In this document: positions 22,554 to 34,502 of the stretch, one piece after another
Position numbering within the stretch: the stretch's first letter is position 1
Layout: every line of letters begins with the position of its first letter
Assembly (NCBI GenBank): GCA_031772625.1
Contig: CM062815.1
Location: 118,180,989-118,244,988 of the forward strand
Source: Pinus tabuliformis
Lineage: Eukaryota > Streptophyta > Pinopsida > Pinales > Pinaceae
DNA length: 64,000 bases
Reading direction: 5' to 3'
Made by a program: the position numbers and the translations under genes
The notes under the pieces: generated by a model
Seen by the model: only the letters and a program-made list of their open reading frames with translations
Told to the model about the DNA's origin: nothing
The model's database searches: none

Positions 22554-23699
22554 ACACTCTTAGGTCTCGAATTTTCTCTTTTTGTTCCTAGACCTCTCTT
22601 TCTCTCAAGGCTTTCTTTCTCTTCTAGATTCATATTCTGATCACCCTGTGTACTTCCCGACCTCTTCTAATACTCACAGTTTCTGCTCAGACCCTGACTG
22701 GACCCTTTCCACTCTGATTCTCTGTAACACACTGCCTGTGTAGTCCAAAGCATTATAACGCTTCCCAATCTCTGGCACAATGCATTAGTTCTATTTTTAA
22801 CGCTCTGATTTTCCTTCTGGGATGCGTTACTGAACCGTTATCTTTACATCCACCCCACTCTGTGGATTCTTGGGTTGATAGGTTTTACTGCATTTGGATG
22901 TGTGTTGATGAAATGATGTATAATCTCTCCTTGTAAGAAGCTCTCTTTCATCGAATGAAAAATTTAAAGAAATTTTGTTTCATGGTTTAAGTCAGAGTCC
23001 CATTGAACTCCGTAAGTCAACACACCCTCCAGAGACACTAATACAAGTTCACATAAAATCAATCGCTTAATAAAAGTAATCAACAACTCTCTTTTTGAGC
23101 TTACACACAGATTAGTTTAAGCTAGGGTCTTGGGCTAGGCAGTGGTGAGTAAATTTCCTAAGATCACGAAACTGAGACTAGTGTCATTAATGAGAGTAAA
23201 ATATTGTTGCACTCATATCATCTAGGACCGCTAGTTTGGAGTGTGAGAGAAGGTATCTTGCATTTGATTTCATTTTTGGCGGGTATTTGTGTACTAGGGA
23301 TTCCCTCGAGGATATCAGAACTGATTTGAGGACTCAGTGTTATACCCACATAGTGTATTGTCCATGACTGTGACCCCCCTGGTGGTGTCTGTGATTTGAG
23401 GTAACCTTAGTGGCCAAACTTTTTAGAGACAAACACAAGATGACTGGAGCGGGCTGCCCTGGTACCTAAACAGATGAACCTACTATGTCTTTGTTTTTTG
23501 GGAGGGTGATCGTCTTCACGAGAGTACTTGGTCCCGTCTTACCGAGGTTTGAGCAAAGCTCAGGAGTAATTGTAAATGTGCATTTAGTCGACTCTCTATT
23601 TTAGTCATTGTAATACTAGGTTTCATCTCCAGCTAGTGTTGGTTATCAGACAAAGTTATGTTCCCTAGTATTTGTTGATTGAATTTAGAGAATTTGTTG
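22554..23699 (+). mobile_element. Gypsy-type leader (non-coding), remainder lost
   Basis: It follows the primer-site-like motif and has no long open frame, as expected for the long leader of such elements. No gag motif appears before copia element C2 begins near 23700. The integrase fragment at 35584-36270, just past C2, may be another piece of the same element. Confidence 0.4.
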
Positions 23700-24091
23700 A
23701 TTTTTAGGTGTTGGATTATTGACAATGAGACAATAAAAATAAGAATAGGCTTGAGGGTCATTTGTAAAACACCAAGAGATCAAGAGATCAAATTTATGAA
23801 GTGAGAAGTTCTCAAGAGGAAGTTTTTATCAGGAGATTTCTTGTAGTTGAGGGGCAGGGATAACATCCAGAGAGAGATATTTTCTTAGCCACAGAATCAT
23901 CATCAAAGAGAGCCAGAGAGTGATCTAGTAGCCTAGACGCAGAGGATGATGTACATCCACACAGAGGCAATGTAGAGGGGAAGAGAGAGTCATATATTTT
24001 TTTGGGGAGAGTTAGTTTCTGAAGCTGGGAGTTGGGATGTGAGACCGAGAGGCGATGAGAAGATACTTTAGGAAGAAAATCGATCAGCAGA

Positions 24092-25417
24092 TGTAATATC
24101 CCTTATCAAAAATATTACTCAAACACAAGAAAACTCCAACCAGAGATGGGCTAGGAGGGAATTTACCAGATATGACCATATATGTCACCTCTGAAAAGAG
24201 GACGGGATTCAAAGCTACCTGGCCCTTTCTAGACTCTGTCTAAGAGTATAGGAGAAACACACAAGTGGTATAATAGCTGAGAATGCTCAAAGAGATAAAA
24301 ATAACAATGGTGCAACATATAACAATATAATCATAAGCAAATACTCAAGAAATGCAGAGAGAAATGCTAAGCCATTTTGTTATACTGAGTAATAAGATGA
24401 GTACAGGAGGTGATAAAAAAGATGGCACCTCGACTTGCTCAAGGCAAGTGAAGAAATACACTCAGAATAGAAAAAGAATGTCCCCTCTCTGAACTGCGTC
24501 CAAGCTGCTGGAGAACTTTCGTGCTACTGCTGCTGCTAGAAATCAAATGAAGATTTGGGGGTGCTCCCCTCCTCAGAAAAGGCTGAAACTCTGGAATCGG
24601 ACTCTACTCAAGAAACCCAGAAAAGACCATAAATATTTTTTGAAATGGTCGAACCTCGAAAATCACCCCTTGGGGTTCTGCGTAGTCCATCAATGCTCCG
24701 CATTGCCACTGAATGAAACCCTCTAGAAATCTGCCTGAAACCCCTACCAAAACTCTCTAATATGCGTGGGTTGATCCCCTGCTATATCTCTCAGCACAAA
24801 TCCTCCTGCAAACCCTCAACCTAGACTCCTGCCAGAAAGAATTGTGTCCCCATCTCAGTGTTGTACAGTCCTCCAAAATGCTGATGACATTGTTGTTGAA
24901 ATGCTTATGAACTAATACTAAAATACCAATGGAAATACCTTGCCTAAGCAGGCACTTGAAGTCCCCGGGGCTAAGGGTGAGATCTCCGAACGGAGACACT
25001 CAATGCACTAAACAGTGCTGCAGACTAACTAAACATCCATCGTGCTCTAAGTCGAAATGACTATCACAAATTCTCATAACTGAATGATCAAAATGAGGGG
25101 GCTCCTCTCTCCTTTATAGTCTTTGCCTCTCTCAATCCCAAGGCTTACCTCCTCCTGCGTGATTCCTCTCTTGCCACGTGTTTCTTCCCTCCTGCGCAGT
25201 CCCTCCATGTGTCTGCGTGGGCTCCAATTCTGCGTCCCCCTTTGGCCCCCTTGGCTAGCCTTTAAGTCACAACGTTGTGCTACTAGGAAGTGAATTTTTA
25301 TTCTAAAAGTGAGTTATGTCCCCCTTCCTCACTTTTTTATTTACATATAACTATAGAAGGCAAAAATTGAACAAAATCAAATATTCCAATTAGCCATGGC
25401 TAATTAGGAATATTACA
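24092..25417 (-). repeat. G2 3' LTR
   Basis: 1326 bp, TGTAATATCCC to GAATATTACA. Followed at 25418 by 'gtctcccccaac', whose complement GTTGGGGGAGAC is the purine tract. Minus-strand TATA motif near 25113-25121. Confidence 0.94.
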
Positions 25418-25429
25418 GTCTCCCCCAAC

Positions 25430-26930
25430 AAAATGTTGCTTGTCCTCAAGCAACAGAAGTGATGGATGCTGCAAGATCTTCTCACTCTCCCAAGTGGCAT
25501 CCTCATCCAGCAAATTCTTCCACCTCACTAAGAATTCCCGGACCATCCTGCTCCGCAGCTACCTCTCCTGGTATCAATGATAACCTCCAGCTGCAATACC
25601 AAATTCCCCTCATCATCCATGGGTGGTAGCTCATCTGTCACTGTCACCTGCTGCCGCAATGCCTTTTTCAGGCATGATACATGAAAAACGTTATGAATCT
25701 TGTTGCCTTGGGGCAGTTCCAACTCATATGTAACCTGTCCAATCCTACGTATCACCCTGTATGGCCCATAAAAGCAGGGCTTGAGCTTCTCATACCCCTT
25801 CTGTTTCAGTGACGACTGTCGGCATGGCTGTAATTGTAGGTAGACCATGTCCCCTACCTCGAAATGTGTCTCCACCTGACCCCTATCGGCATACAATTTC
25901 TACTAGTTTTGCGCTATAGCCATGTTATCCTTGAGATCTCGGAGGATATCCTGACTCTCTTGGATCCAAATCTTGGCTCTAGGAGCCTTGCTATCACCAA
26001 ACATCACATCAGCAAAAGATAAAGGATGATACCCATATAAGGCATAGAATGGTGACATACCATTGGTCATGTGATGTGAAGTATTGTAGCAATACTCCCC
26101 TAGATGTAGCCACCTCAAACATGCTCGCTGCTACCCACTGACATAGTTACACAAGTAGCCCTCCAGCCACTTGTTAACTATCTCTGTCTGCCCATCCATC
26201 TGTGGATGACAACTGGTACTTAGTGTCAACTCCATCCCCACCAACTGGAAAATCTCCTACCAAAACCCGCCCATGAAACGGCTATCCCCATCACTAATGA
26301 TGGTCTTCGAAAGACCATGTAGCCTGAAGATCTCTCTGAAGAACAGCTAGGCCATTTGTGCTGTTGTATAGTGTGTGGATATGGCAAAACAATTTGTGTA
26401 CTTCATCAGTCGATCAACAACGACAAAGATACAATCCTTGCCTTGTATAATGGGCAACCCTGTGATGAAGTCCATCTAAATACTCTCCCATTTCCCCTCC
26501 GGAATGGGAAGAGGCTACAATAAACCCGCGGGATGGCTCATCTCTCCCTTGTTCCTCTGGCAAACATTGCACTCTCGGATGTGCTGGAGTACATCCTCCT
26601 TGAGGCCCTTCCATGAGAACCTCTCTCTAATGGCCCTGTAGGTTTTGGTAAACCCCTGATGTCTTGCCAATGGTGAATCATGTGATGCCTGGAGTATCTT
26701 CTTCTTGAGATGAGACCCCTCAGTCAAGAAGATCCTATCCATGTAATAGATGATCTCATTGACCACCCTGTACCTGTCATCTGCCACTTTCCCATCCAGA
26801 ACCTCACATGCAAACTTTTCCTTGGAGTACTCTACAAAGAGTCGAGCCCTTCAGTCTATATCCAAGCTCATAAGAGACAAGATGGTTGGTCTATGTGAAA
26901 GGGCATATGCTACCACGTTGTTCTTACCCT
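25430..26930 (-). pseudogene. G2 integrase with chromodomain (frameshifted)
   Basis: On the minus strand this starts after VADALSRRP-like coding. The zinc-binding part is intact at HDSPLARHQGF...RECNVCQRNKGEMSHPAGLL (26515-26787), with both Cys of the second pair kept. Core fragments at 25903-26118 and neighbours match G1. The 25528-25896 frame has GPYRVIRRIGQVTYELELP and the start of the chromodomain, LVLQLEVIIDTR. One base is then missing relative to G1 and a TAG follows, cutting off the FLVRWKNLLDEDATWES part, which continues in another frame. The last readable text is LEDKQHFVGGD near 25420. Confidence 0.92.
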
Positions 26931-26939
26931 TGACATACT

Positions 26940-28240
26940 CAATGTCAAAGTCATATTCTTGGATCTTACTGATCCACTTCTGTTGCCTCTCCTGTAGCTA
27001 CTTCTGCTCCAAAAAGAACTTGAGGCTGTTGTGATCAGTCCTCACCTTGAACCTGTTACCCACCAAATACTGCCGGTACTTAGCCAATGCATGCATGATG
27101 GCTAGCATCTCCTTGTCATATATAGAATACAACCTCTCGTGCGGAAGGAGCTTCCAGCTCTCAAAGGCTATAGGGTGACCTCCTTGCATCAACACTATGT
27201 TGATCCCCTCTCCCGATGCATCACACTCCAAAACAAATGGCTGCGTAAAATCTGGCAACGCAAGCACTAGGCAGTTGCTCATTACCTCCTTGAGCCTATC
27301 AAAGGCTCGCTGTGTTGTATCTGACCAAATGAATGCCCCCTTCCTCGTCAAATCTGTCAGGGGTGCAACAAGCTATGAGAAACCTTTGATGAACTTCCGG
27401 TAGTAAGTACAAATGCCAATGAATCCTCGAAGTTCTGTCACATTTCTCAGCTCCGGCCATTCTCTGATGGCCCTGATCTTATCCTCGTGGATCCTCACTC
27501 CGTCCACCCCTATGATGTGTCCCAAATATAGCATCTTCGTCAACCCAAACTCACACTTGGAGAGTTTGGCATAGAATTGCTGCTCCTGTAAGATACACAA
27601 TACTGTCTTAATGTGCTGGAGATGCTCCTCCCAAGTCCTGTTGTAAATGAGAATATCATCAAAGAATACCAACAAAAACTTCCTCAAGTGACTACGAAAG
27701 ATTTGATTCATGTAGGACTGAAATGTAGCGGGCGCGTTGGTTAGCCCAAAAGGCATCACCAAGAACTCAAAGTGCCCATAGTGATACCTCAAGGCGGTCT
27801 TGGGAATGTCTTGCTCCCTCACGCGAATTTGATGGTACCCAGATCTCAAATCAATCTTTGAGAAGAATCATGCTCCTCTCAACTCGTCCATCAACTCATC
27901 GATCCTAGGTATGGGGTACCTGTTCTTTAGGGTCTTCTTGTTTAGGGCCCTGTAGTCAATGCACATCCTCAATGTATCGTCCTTCTTCTTCACCAACACC
28001 ACAGAAGAAGAAAAAGGACTCGTGCTCGTTTGAATGTGCCCAAGAGCCAGCAACTCCTAGATAGCCCGCTCAATCTCATCCCGATAGGCCTTGGGGTGCC
28101 TATAGGGGTGGTGGTCACTACCTGTACGCCATGCTCAAGCTCGATGGTGTGCTCAAACCCTCGATCCGATGGCTATCCTAGTGGAATCTCCCCAAACACT
28201 ATGGCATACGAAAGGATGGACTGTATCTCTGGAAGTACCA
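26940..28240 (-). pseudogene. G2 reverse transcriptase and RNase H
   Basis: The RT finger region is at 27868-28053 ([33 protein letters not shown]). A stop near 27865 separates it from the palm at 27373-27849. The palm has [23 protein letters not shown], the catalytic FFDDILIY, and the long GHIIGVDGVRIHEDKIRAIREWPE connection that G1 has lost. RNase H is at 26998-27351 with FVLECDASGEGI, EMLAIMHALAKYRQYLVG and TDHNSLKFFLEQK. Only a few stops interrupt the set, making this the best-preserved pol core of the family in the window. Confidence 0.94.
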
Positions 28241-28329
28241 TCTGCCCTGTAGTCCCTGCCTCTGATGCACGCAGGTCCACTACCCACTCTATGTCTCCCT
28301 TCCAAAAGACTACCTCCATCTAATGAGCC

Positions 28330-28712
28330 GAAACAATTTGAGGCGGATATGTGTGTTGTCCTCGTATCTTCTCATGCCTCCCTATCTTCTCATCATCCCA
28401 CTCCATCTCTAGGGTCTTCCAATCCGTCGTGACCTTCCCTAGAGTGATAAGCCACTGAACACTCAATATCATGTTGGTGTCCAGAATATTGACCACGAAA
28501 AAGTGGTCAGTCAATGTGTAGGTGCCCATCGTCACTGAAAGCTTTGGAACATAACGAGCACACATCATGGTCTAATCTCCTGGGACCAAGAATGAAAACC
28601 CATCGAAGCTCTCTGTCTATATACCTCTCCACTCAACCATCTGTGCATTGATGAAGTTGTGGGTTGCCCCACTGTCAACCAAAACTAATACTCGCTGGCC
28701 ATGTACTGTCCC
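28330..28712 (-). pseudogene. G2 aspartic protease
   Basis: On the minus strand, near 28640-28690, a frame keeps VLVDSGATHNFI, the intact catalytic Asp-Ser-Gly. The second part at 28320-28568 contains DTNMILSVQWL; the family ILG is ILS here. A stop just after the flap region and a frameshift near 28715 separate it from gag. Confidence 0.88.
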
Positions 28713-30149
28713 TCATACGCATAGAGTCAGATACTTGGGAACTCCTCGCAATGTTGCAAGGGTCCCTCCGGTGGGTGCAAAAGATGCACCACCTGCTGCT
28801 AGTGGTGGAGGTGGCAAAGGTCCCTGTATGGCATGGCTATCTCCTACCTCCACATCATCCTCGTCATCGTCTTCTCCACTACTCTCGGAGAAGACCTCAA
28901 TAAAGTGTGCCTTGCCAGTAGCACATCTATGTCCTGGTGCCCACGACTCCTGACAGGTGAAGCACAACCACTTCTTCGTTAGCTCCCTCCTGGCATCATC
29001 GTCAATCTGTACTCATCCTGGATTCCCCTTTGGAGGTGGCATCCTCACATCCTTCCCCTTATACTCAAAATTTTGTCTCTGGGGGTAAGGTGTCCGGGTC
29101 CTGGGTTAGACATCCTGTAAATCCTAGGTCCTGCTAATATTGTCCTGGAGTGTGGCTGGTCTAGTGGATCGGACTAAACCCCAAAGTGGCTCTGCTAACC
29201 CCTTAACATACATATAGACCCTCCGCGCCATGGATAGGTTGGGTACCATCATGGAGACCCTCAAGAAATCTGCAATGTAAGTCTCTAGGCTCGCTATCTG
29301 TTTGAGCCTCGTCAGCTCAACAAAATGCTGCTCTGGATCCCTCAGATCAAATCGCTCCATCAATCTCTTGGTAAACTTGGCATATGTCATCACTGTAGAG
29401 TGCCCGAGTGTAACCATCCTGTGAAACCACCAATCTTGGGCCTCACCATCCAAATGCAATGTTGCCACCTTGATGGCCTCTGTCTCCGACATCTAGTTAA
29501 GCTGGAAATAAATGTCCAGCTTCTCCACCCAAGACTTTGCCGAACTGTTTGATGAACCATAAAATGTAGGCAAGTGGAATCTACTCGCTGCACGGTGGGT
29601 GTCACCATCATGGTAATGTTGGTACCCTCTGTGATGGTCGCGGGGTCTACTATCCCGTTGGAGTTAAACAAAATCTCTGAATGAGAGGGCTTCCCTGAAC
29701 TCCTGCCCATAGGCCTGGCTCTTTGCAAAATAATTGCCCATATGTCCGGGCTCTGCCTCCTGCTGGGCTACGGCCCCCGTGTCTGCTCCTAAGAAAGTGG
29801 GCATGGTAGAGTGTGTAGGGGCATGTGAGGCCACCTGCTGCACAGTATCACGTTACTCTGGCAAATGGTGGGATGCGCCTGATCCCTCACCAACCTGGAA
29901 AACCTGTGGGCTCACACGTTGTCTGGCCTCTACTACTGTGAATATCTGCCCCATCACCTCAATCTGCCTCGATAGATCCTGTACTGATTTGAGAAGCATA
30001 TCCGCAAATCGCTTCCTGTCATCATCTGCCATCGGAGCCTCCTTCTCTGCATCCACCATAGGCTCCTTCTGTTCTACGTCCACCACAGGCTCCTCCTGTT
30101 CTGCGTCCACCACTGGAACACAGTCTCCCTCTCTGTAAGAGTTCACCAA
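28713..30149 (-). pseudogene. G2 gag (broken)
   Basis: Starting from MVNSYREGDCVPVVDAEQEEP at 30149 on the minus strand, the acidic repeats, the KSVQDLSRQIEVMGQI coiled segment and the gag core follow (AQDWWFHRMVTLGHS, RFDLRDPEQHFVELTRLKQ at 29124-29492). The 28713-28967 frame carries CFTCQESWAPGHRC and a run of acidic residues. Frames change at about 29490 and 29100. It lacks the 338-bp insertion seen in G1 and so documents the empty site. Confidence 0.9.
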
Positions 30150-30249
30150 CCTACGCCCAGTGTCTCTGTATCTCTAACCTCTGTAACAGATATGGGGTTT
30201 TTCGCTCGGTGTTATAGATTGCTAACTCCACAAGCTGAGCCAAATCTAT

Positions 30250-30261
30250 GCTCTGATACCA
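30250..30261 (-). other. G2 primer binding site, inner copy
   Basis: The minus strand reads TGGTATCAGAGC, a perfect match to the initiator-tRNA-Met site. A second perfect copy lies at 30722-30733 because of the LTR duplication. Confidence 0.9.
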
Positions 30262-30262
30262 A

Positions 30263-32051
30263 TGTAATATGCCTTATCAGGAATATTCCTCAAACACAAG
30301 AAAACTCCAACTAGAGATGGACTGGGAGGGGATTTACCAAATATGTCGCCTCTAAAAAGAGGACAAGATCCGGAGGCTACCTGGCCCTTTCCAAACTCTG
30401 TGTAAGAGTATGGGAGAAACACACAAGTGGTATAATAGCCGAGAATGCTCAAAGAGATACAAATAACAATGGTGCAACATACAACAATAGAATCATAAGT
30501 AGATACTCAAGAAATGCAAAGAGAAATGCTAAGCCATTTTGTTATATTGAGTAATAGGATGAGTACAGGAGGTGATCAGAAAGATGGCACCTCGACTTGC
30601 TCGAGGCAAGTGAAGAAATACACTTAGAATAGCAAAAGAATGGCCCTTCTCTGAACTGCATCCAAGCTGTTGGACAACTGCCATGCTGCTGCTGCTGCTA
30701 GAAAGGCTGAGCCAAATCTATGCTCTGATACCACTGTAATATCCCTTATCAGGAATATTCCTCAAACACAAGCAAACTCCAACTAGAGATGGACTAGGAG
30801 GGGATTTACCAGATATGTCGCCTCTGAAAAGAGGACAAGATCCGGAGGCTACCTGGCCCTTTCCAAACTCTGTCTAAGAGTATGGGAGAAACACACAAGT
30901 GGTATAATAGCCAAGAATGCTCAAAGAGATACAAATAACAATGGTGCAACATACAACAATAGAATCATAAGTAGATACTCAAGAAATGCAAAGAGAAATT
31001 CTAAGCCATTTTGTTATATTGAGTAATAGGATGAGTACAGGAGGTGATCAGAAATATGGCACCTCGACTTGCTCGAGGCAAGTGAAGAAATACACTTAGA
31101 ATAGCAAAAGAATGGCCCTTCTCTGAACTGCATCCAAGCTGCTAGACAACTACCATGCTGTTGCTGCTGCTAGAAATCAAATGAAGATTTGGGGCTGCTC
31201 CCGTCCTCAGAAAAGGCTGAAACTTTGGAATTGGACTCTACTCAAGAAACCCAAAAAAGCCCAGAAAACTTTTCTGAAATGGCCGACCCCCGAAAATCAC
31301 CCCCTTGGGGTTCTGCGCAGTCCCTTAATGCTCTACGCCGCCACTGAATGAAACCCTCTAGAAATCTGCCTGAAACCCCTGCCAAAACTCTCCAATATGC
31401 ATGGGTTGATCCCCTGCTCTATCTCTTAGCACAAATCCTCCTGCAAACCCTCAACCTAGACTCCTACCAGAAAGAACTTCATCCCCCTCTCAGTGTTGCA
31501 CAGTCCTCCAAAACGCTGATGAAACTGCTGCTGAAATGTTGATGAACTACTGCTGAAATACCAATGGAAATAACTTTCCCGAGCAAGCACTCGAGGTCCC
31601 CCACAGCTAAGGGTGAGATCTCTGAACGGAGACACTCAATGCACTAAACAATGTTGCAAACTAGCTAAAAAGCCAGTGTGCTCTAAGTTGAAATGACTAT
31701 CACAAATGCTCATAACTGAATGATCAAAATGAGGGGGCTCCTCTCTCCTTTATAGCCTTTGCCTCTCTTAATCCCAAGGCTCACCTCCTCCTGCGAGATT
31801 CCTCTCTTGCCATGTGTTTCTTCCCTCCTGCACAGTCCCTCCATGTGTCTGCGTGGGATCCATTTCTGCGCCCCCCTTACCCCCTTGGCTAGCCTTTAAG
31901 TCACAACATTGTGCTACTTGGAAGTGACTTTTAATTCTAAAAGTGAGTTATGTCCCCCTTCCTCACTTGTTTATTTACAAATAACTATAGAAGGCAAAAA
32001 TTGAACAAAATCGAATATTCCAATTAGCCATGGCTAATTAGGAATATTGCA
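30263..32051 (-). repeat. G2 5' LTR with 472-bp partial tandem duplication
   Basis: The full LTR is 30735-32051 (1317 bp). On the inner side an extra partial copy (30263-30704) repeats its first ~440 plus-strand bases. Between the two lie 30705-30734, which repeat the primer site and adjoining internal bases ('ggctgagccaaatc'). The period is 472 bp. In the sense direction it is full LTR, primer site, partial R-U5, primer site, gag. Confidence 0.93.
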
Positions 32052-32555
32052 GCAGACTAGGTGACACATAGCCTAGAGAGGTTGACGTAGGGGCTACATG
32101 AACACTGCGTAGAGGCAATGTAGGGCCTTCTAGAGGCATTTCATTCAGTATTCGGATCAACTAAGATTTTCTCAGTGATTGTGTGAGGTAATCTCGCAAA
32201 TCTTTTTGCCAGTATTTCTCTCTCAATAACTGAATAACCTGAGAGGTATTCAAAGATGTATTTAGAATTTGCTATTGCTTAATAATAATAAACCCTTAGA
32301 TCTGTTGCACCGATTTTCTCGCATTGGGTTTTTCTAGTGACAATTGTCCAAAAATAATGGTGTCTATTTTGTTTTATTTTCTTTCTTGCTCAATCTCATT
32401 TCCACATAATATTGTTTTGAGTGAAGGCTACGATGTATGTATTACGATATTTGTCGTAGGAAACTACAAGTAATTTGTTTAAAGGAATTTAACAAATAGG
32501 AGTAATATCATCAGTTGTTGCTGGCCGTAGGGGTTCCTATTGAGGAATTTTCACA

Positions 32556-32567
32556 TGGTATTAGAGA
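32556..32567 (+). other. C2 primer binding site
   Basis: TGGTATTAGAGA, 10 of 12 to the initiator-Met site, directly after the LTR end TTTTCACA. Confidence 0.7.
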
Positions 32568-33039
32568 TGCAGGTGAAGCAAGAAGAGCAAAGTCGGTAGA
32601 TCCAGTGCTAAGTGGAAGAAGGGAGTTCGAAAAAGCTGCAGCAGGCAGTAGTTGGAAACCCCAGAGGGTTTGTGCAATCCAAGTCGAGAGGGAAAATTTT
32701 CGAGGCATTCTCTCTCCAAGTGAGTCGATGGAGAGAAGGACTTCTAGTTCAATTTTTTGTCGGGCCAGAGGGAGCAACACTGAAGCCTCAGTGTGAGGAG
32801 AGATGGTGGGATGCAGATTTTTCTGTAGGAAGTTTGTTGGGTAGAAGATCATAAAAAGGAAGAGGAGAAGCATAGCCAAGGGAATTTATTCCTCAGAGAA
32901 TTCCTAGCCAAGGAATTTGAATTCTCTAGAGTTGAGCAGTAGCAGAGGGCAACAATTTTACTAGCTCTGGCAAGGAGTGTGTAAGTTAGCCCAACATCAA
33001 CACAAAAGAGAGAGGATACTTTCGACATTTTTGGTAGAT

Positions 33040-33830
33040 ATGGCAAAAAATGTCTTGAGGCATCAGGGCAAGTCAGACAAAGCATCCAACTATGTCATAT
33101 GGAAGGCTAGAATGTCATTCCTTCTATATGATCATGCCCTAAAGACATACATTGATAGCGTGGTGGTTGTCCCTGCAGATGCAAATCCATTGAAGAAGTA
33201 CAAATCAAAGATGGTGAAGGCCAAGAGGATGATCTTGGATGGAGTCAAGTATCACGTGTTGTGTCACATTGCCAGTAGAGGGACTGCTAAGGAGATGTGG
33301 GATGCCTTGGCCATGCTATATCAGGGATCTTCCAAGTAGCGAAAGATGTACTTAGAGAAGAAGTTGAGATCTTCTCAGGTAGAGAAGGGGGAGCATGTGG
33401 ATCTATTCCTTACAATGTTCAAGGAAATGCATGATGAGTTGTCTACTGCAGGCCATACACCTCAAGATTTAGAGTTGGTTCGACTAGCCCTCAATTCTAT
33501 CTCAAATGAGTGGCAATTCTTTGTCTAGATTATCCTCGGCAGAGCAGCATTGCCAAATTGGGATGAGATGTGGGCAAATCTAAAACAAGAGGAGTTGAGG
33601 AGAGACTAGTCAAGGTCAAACTTGATGAAAGAAACAATAGCAGTGGGTCAAAGCCCAAGAAGGAGGAGGATAATGCAACCCTTGCATAAAAGGGACAACA
33701 GGAGCAGCAAAGACGTAAGAAAGACGTCTCTAAGATCATGTGTTTCAGGTGTGGTGAGATTGGTCACTCGCTACTCAGTGTCCTCTCAAGAAGAAGGACA
33801 AGGATGAGAAACACAATCAATCCTGTATAA
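33040..33830 (+). pseudogene. C2 copia gag
   Basis: It begins MAKNVLRHQGKSDKASNYVIWKARMSFLL, where the N-Y-x-x-W-K pattern is typical of copia Gag (UBN2 type). An in-frame stop at 33337-33339 (YQGSSK*) is followed by KKLRSSQVEKGEHVDLFLTMFKEMHDELSTAG and the LNSISNEWQFFV segment. A stop and frame change follow. The zinc knuckle CFRCGEIGH...QCP at 33741-33781 has lost one base, so the last Cys is out of frame. It ends near 33830 with no protease. Confidence 0.88.
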
Positions 33831-34502
33831 AAGCATGACAACCGAGATACCTCCTGGAGGAAGGTGGGCTAATTTAGAACTGTAGTTCAAAATATCTATA
33901 GATGGTAAGGATCCTTGAGGAGTCCACCTCTTGGATCAATACCTTGCTATGGGAGCCTAGATCAGGAGTAGCAAGATGGACTAGTGTCAGTTGGTGCCAA
34001 GGAGTGTCGGGAAGATAGTTGCAGTAACTAGGAGTGCCAGAATCTGAGTAGTGTAGAGCAGAGTTGACAACAGTGTAGATGGCACAGAGCAGAGGTCAGC
34101 AATAGTGCAATAGATTCATAGGGTCAGCATAGAGACTAGCAACAGTCAGACTTCAACAATCACATGTTTGTAGTGCAGTAGCAGTTGGCAATGGCAGTGA
34201 TAGCAGCAGCACAGATGCAACACTTGAGAGGGAGATGTAGTACATATGTAGTGTTTATAGTGGTAGTGTCAGCAGCAGTACAATTACAGCAACAATGAAA
34301 TAGTTGGTGGACAACATGTCAGACATTAGTAGAGTAGAGGATGATGCTTCAAAGTTAGAGCAATATGTAACAACATATATTGCTAGAGCAAATTCCTCGC
34401 TATGTGGGCGTGTTGATTTTGGGTAACATCGAATGTGCTCTAGGCCAAAAATTGTGTAGGAAGGCTTCGGCACATGTATTCCAAAGAACCTAGAAAGTAT
34501 TT
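33831..34502 (+). other. C2 non-coding internal segment
   Basis: No pol motif in any frame. The sequence is rich in AGCAGTAG- and CAGCAGCA-like triplets (33960-34300). This part occupies the place of pol. Confidence 0.6.

Larger units (their letters stand above)
24092..32051 (-). mobile_element. G2: full-length Ty3/gypsy chromovirus with perfect 5-bp target duplication
   Basis: 7960 bp on the minus strand. GCAGA occurs at 24087-24091 and 32052-32056. Ends are TGTAATATCCC and GGAATATTGCA. It is the same family as G1. The order on the minus strand is 5' LTR (with a 472-bp tandem duplication), primer site, gag, protease, RT, RNase H, integrase, chromodomain, purine tract, 3' LTR. It is better preserved than G1 but still has stops and frameshifts. 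Confidence 0.96.
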
